NCBI GenBank assembly: GCA_041492185.1
Contig: JBGPWL010000006.1
Location: forward strand, 1-64,000
Direction: 5' to 3'
DNA from: JAOAPY01 sp041492185
GTDB taxonomy: Bacteria; Acidobacteriota; Blastocatellia; Pyrinomonadales; Pyrinomonadaceae
Length of the DNA stretch: 64,000 nucleotides
The translations under genes and the position numbers were made by a program. Positions 62,270-64,000 of this stretch are shown in pieces (position 1 is the first letter of the stretch; the number at the start of each line of letters is the position of its first letter). The notes under the pieces are model-generated. The model saw only the letters and a program-made list of their open reading frames with translations. It was not told the DNA's origin and made no database searches.

Positions 62270-62612
62270 ATTCGCTAAGGTACGCGTCACCCCCAGTTTC
62301 CTTTTCGGGAAACAAAGCAATCACTTGAGTATTACCTTCATTTGCTAATTCGCGGACTAGCTTCCGATAAAACTGGGCGCTCTCGGTGCAGTACCTGCAG
62401 TCCTTCTTGAGGGCGAGCACTAGTGTGCGATCCGCCTTCGTCCAATCTACGCCCTTGATCGTTAACCTCGCGTGAGGAGCAATTTTGTAATCCGCGGGTT
62501 TGACGAAGTATAACTTCTTAACCGCGACGCCGCAGAATAACAGTGCTGCAGACAGAATTGCATAGTTCAGAACACGTTTAAGTTTCTTTGTCGCAGAAGG
62601 TTGGTCTGGCAT
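62232..62612 (-). pseudogene. C-terminally truncated thioredoxin-fold membrane protein
   Basis: The 126-residue frame has one membrane helix (LNYAILSAALLFCGVAV) and the start of a thioredoxin fold: VDWTKADRTLVLALKKDCRY followed by CTESAQFYRKLVRELA. The active-site-like motif CRYC is intact. The sequence then runs out at DAYLSESKEPDPLRERSP and a stop, with about 50-60 residues of the usual fold missing. Its end overlaps the broken toxin gene on the other strand. It could still be expressed but is unlikely to fold as a full thioredoxin domain. Confidence 0.6.
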
Positions 62613-62636
62613 TGCAGGAGAGCAAAATTCATCTAT

Positions 62637-64000
62637 TCAGCGAAACTGCTTGGGATTCTCAACACGGCCTTTTCCCTCTTTGTCGATTACGAAGTAGAAG
62701 GTGAGTTTGCCGCGAATACTAACAGGTTTTCCCTCCTGCGTTCTGCTAGGTACAAATTTCCACCGCTTCACTGCCTCCACTACCGCCTCGCCGATGCTCT
62801 TAGCCGGTGCCTCCAAAACAACGACGCTGGTCACCTCGCCTTTACCATCATATTGTACTTCAACAACTGCAACGCCTTGCTGTTGCTTCCCAAGTGCTTC
62901 CTGCGGGTACAAGGGCATATAAGTTTTGGAGGCCGACTTCCGGATACCGTCCTCACCCACCCGAATGGCCTGTTCATTCTGTAGATTGTTCTTCGGCAGT
63001 CTTTCGAGAAGTGCTGTAGCAACCTCAACAAATGCTTGGCTGCGTAAGTCCTCATTCCGAAAGTCCTCTGCTCTAGCGATCCCGGAGTCAAGGTCCATAG
63101 ATATCACAGCGCGAAACGCACTGTTGAAGCGAAACTCGATATTGCCTCTATTCAGCGGAAATCTTGCCTTCAACGGACCCGTCTGGACACTGTCCGCCCA
63201 GTCAATCGCGGCAAAAGCCGCTTCGTCGAATGAATTGAAATCCTTTATGGCGTCAGCCAAGACGAACTGAGTTGCCTGAGAATGCAAGTCTGCCAGTTCA
63301 GCCGCCGCGATAAGCGTAAGGAAAGGGCGCCGAACTTCGGTCAAAGAGCGAGCTGTTTTAAGCGCCGCCTCCACAGCTTCCTCAGCTTGCGCTGCTTGTC
63401 CGATCTTGGCTTTTGTCCGCGCAATGGAAAGAAACAAGATTGATCGCTCAATGCATTCAGGAAGTCTTTTAGCGACTGCCTCAGCGTCCGCCACCTTTTT
63501 AGGGTTCTGCTTAATTGACCAAGCAGCCTCGCCAAAGTCTATGACCGCATCGAGCTGCCGACTCGCATCTTGATCGGCAATTCTGCTACTGGCAGTCCGA
63601 GCAGTCTTGAAATCGTTTCTGAGCCAAGCCCAAAGCGTTAGATCAAGATACGCCGCGTCTCGCCCTTCCTGATTTGGTTTCTTTTCGGCATTCGCCAGTC
63701 TTTCCTCAGCATTAGAGGCAGCAGCGGTAATGTACTTGTACGCCGAATCATCCCTTAGGTTTGATGGAACGCCTGACATTAAACCCGACATCGCAGTTTC
63801 GATCGGTGCTGCAAGATCTGGCGCTATACTTCTCGCTTTAGGTAGCAACAGATATGCAAGCGTATAACTGAATTGCTTCTGATCATCTTCGGAAACCGCG
63901 CGCAAGAGAATGGTCCCGGCAGTGGCGAGATAGGCTCGAACCAGCGATAGGGGGACGCCCGGACGCTGAACGGCTATGTTGGGCACAAGAATGTCGCCGA
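62637..64000 (-). CDS. TonB C-terminal domain protein with a helical repeat region (partial, runs off the window)
   Basis: The frame is open to the right window edge (VPNIAVQRPG is preceded by GDIL with no stop), so the true start lies outside. About 454 codons are visible. The first 330 residues are helical and TPR-like, e.g. IARTKAKIGQAAQAEEAVEA and SQAFVEVATALLERLPKNNL. The last 100 are a TonB_C-type domain: YPQEALGKQQQGVAVVEVQY, EVTSVVVLEAPAKSIGEAVV and AVKRWKFVPSRTQEGKPVSI. Such proteins use the TonB fold as a binding domain and need not energise a receptor. It lies 24 bases upstream of the truncated thioredoxin gene and in the same direction. Confidence 0.8.
   Translation of the reverse strand, partial: GDILVPNIAVQRPGVPLSLVRAYLATAGTILLRAVSEDDQKQFSYTLAYLLLPKARSIAPDLAAPIETAMSGLMSGVPSNLRDDSAYKYITAAASNAEERLANAEKKPNQEGRDAAYLDLTLWAWLRNDFKTARTASSRIADQDASRQLDAVIDFGEAAWSIKQNPKKVADAEAVAKRLPECIERSILFLSIARTKAKIGQAAQAEEAVEAALKTARSLTEVRRPFLTLIAAAELADLHSQATQFVLADAIKDFNSFDEAAFAAIDWADSVQTGPLKARFPLNRGNIEFRFNSAFRAVISMDLDSGIARAEDFRNEDLRSQAFVEVATALLERLPKNNLQNEQAIRVGEDGIRKSASKTYMPLYPQEALGKQQQGVAVVEVQYDGKGEVTSVVVLEAPAKSIGEAVVEAVKRWKFVPSRTQEGKPVSIRGKLTFYFVIDKEGKGRVENPKQFR

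Overview
The window looks like a chromosomal segment of an Acidobacteriota bacterium, most likely class Blastocatellia. I infer this from the gene content: a TonB-dependent receptor with a carboxypeptidase-type N-terminal domain, a DUF1800/DUF1501 pair, a VIT/vWA protein with a Gly-rich linker, PD40/Calx-beta/CHRD and sortilin-like secreted proteins, many TPR and TonB_C proteins, and a very high load of short palindromic intergenic repeats. No rRNA, CRISPR array, transposase or integrase is visible. There is one intact tRNA (Glu, TTC).

Layout. 1-3 kb: the tail of a secreted fibronectin-III protein, then a two-gene TIR-effector cassette (600-2547) followed by the decayed end of a DNA methyltransferase, which resembles a small defence island. 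3-8 kb: the DUF1800/DUF1501 secretion-linked pair, a GxxExxY nuclease-fold gene inside inverted repeats, and a cyclase. 8-17 kb: housekeeping genes (birA, a frameshifted glycosyltransferase, coaX, an RlmD-type RNA methyltransferase carrying repeat insertions, comEC, a cysteine dioxygenase-like gene). 17-25 kb: an exported two-part protein with a MopE-like motif, a ComEA-like lipoprotein, and the minus-strand set lnt-prfB-ftsK, with a programmed frameshift in prfB. 25-34 kb: an NfeD-like protein, a TPR protein, a large PD40 secreted protein, a nonsense-broken zinc-ribbon membrane gene, a GT39-like membrane protein, a monooxygenase-like protein and a diadenylate-cyclase-like protein. 35-38.4 kb: ettA, then a TIR-transmembrane/PIN gene pair beside a truncated tRNA-Glu copy, a copper amine oxidase fragment and the intact tRNA-Glu. 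This looks like an integration or recombination scar. 38.6-58 kb: envelope and nutrient-uptake genes (flavoprotein, zinc-ribbon TonB protein, VIT/vWA, DUF4139, class A beta-lactamase-like hydrolase, TonB receptor, duplicated TPR genes, D-aminoacylase, GNAT, DUF4097, VanX-type dipeptidase). 58-64 kb: a sortilin-like beta-propeller protein, a DUF433 antitoxin with a broken DUF5615 toxin, a truncated thioredoxin-fold gene and a TonB_C protein that runs off the window.

Best candidates for undescribed biology: (1) the SAP-like + zinc-ribbon/TIR/death-like gene pair at 600-2547; (2) the TIR-TM + PIN pair at 36682-37691, next to a tRNA scar; (3) the diadenylate-cyclase-like protein at 33360-34544. 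Dispersed inverted-repeat families also recur throughout the window. They flank a nuclease-fold gene, interrupt an RNA methyltransferase gene in frame, and appear to supply the signal peptide of a ComEA-like lipoprotein.
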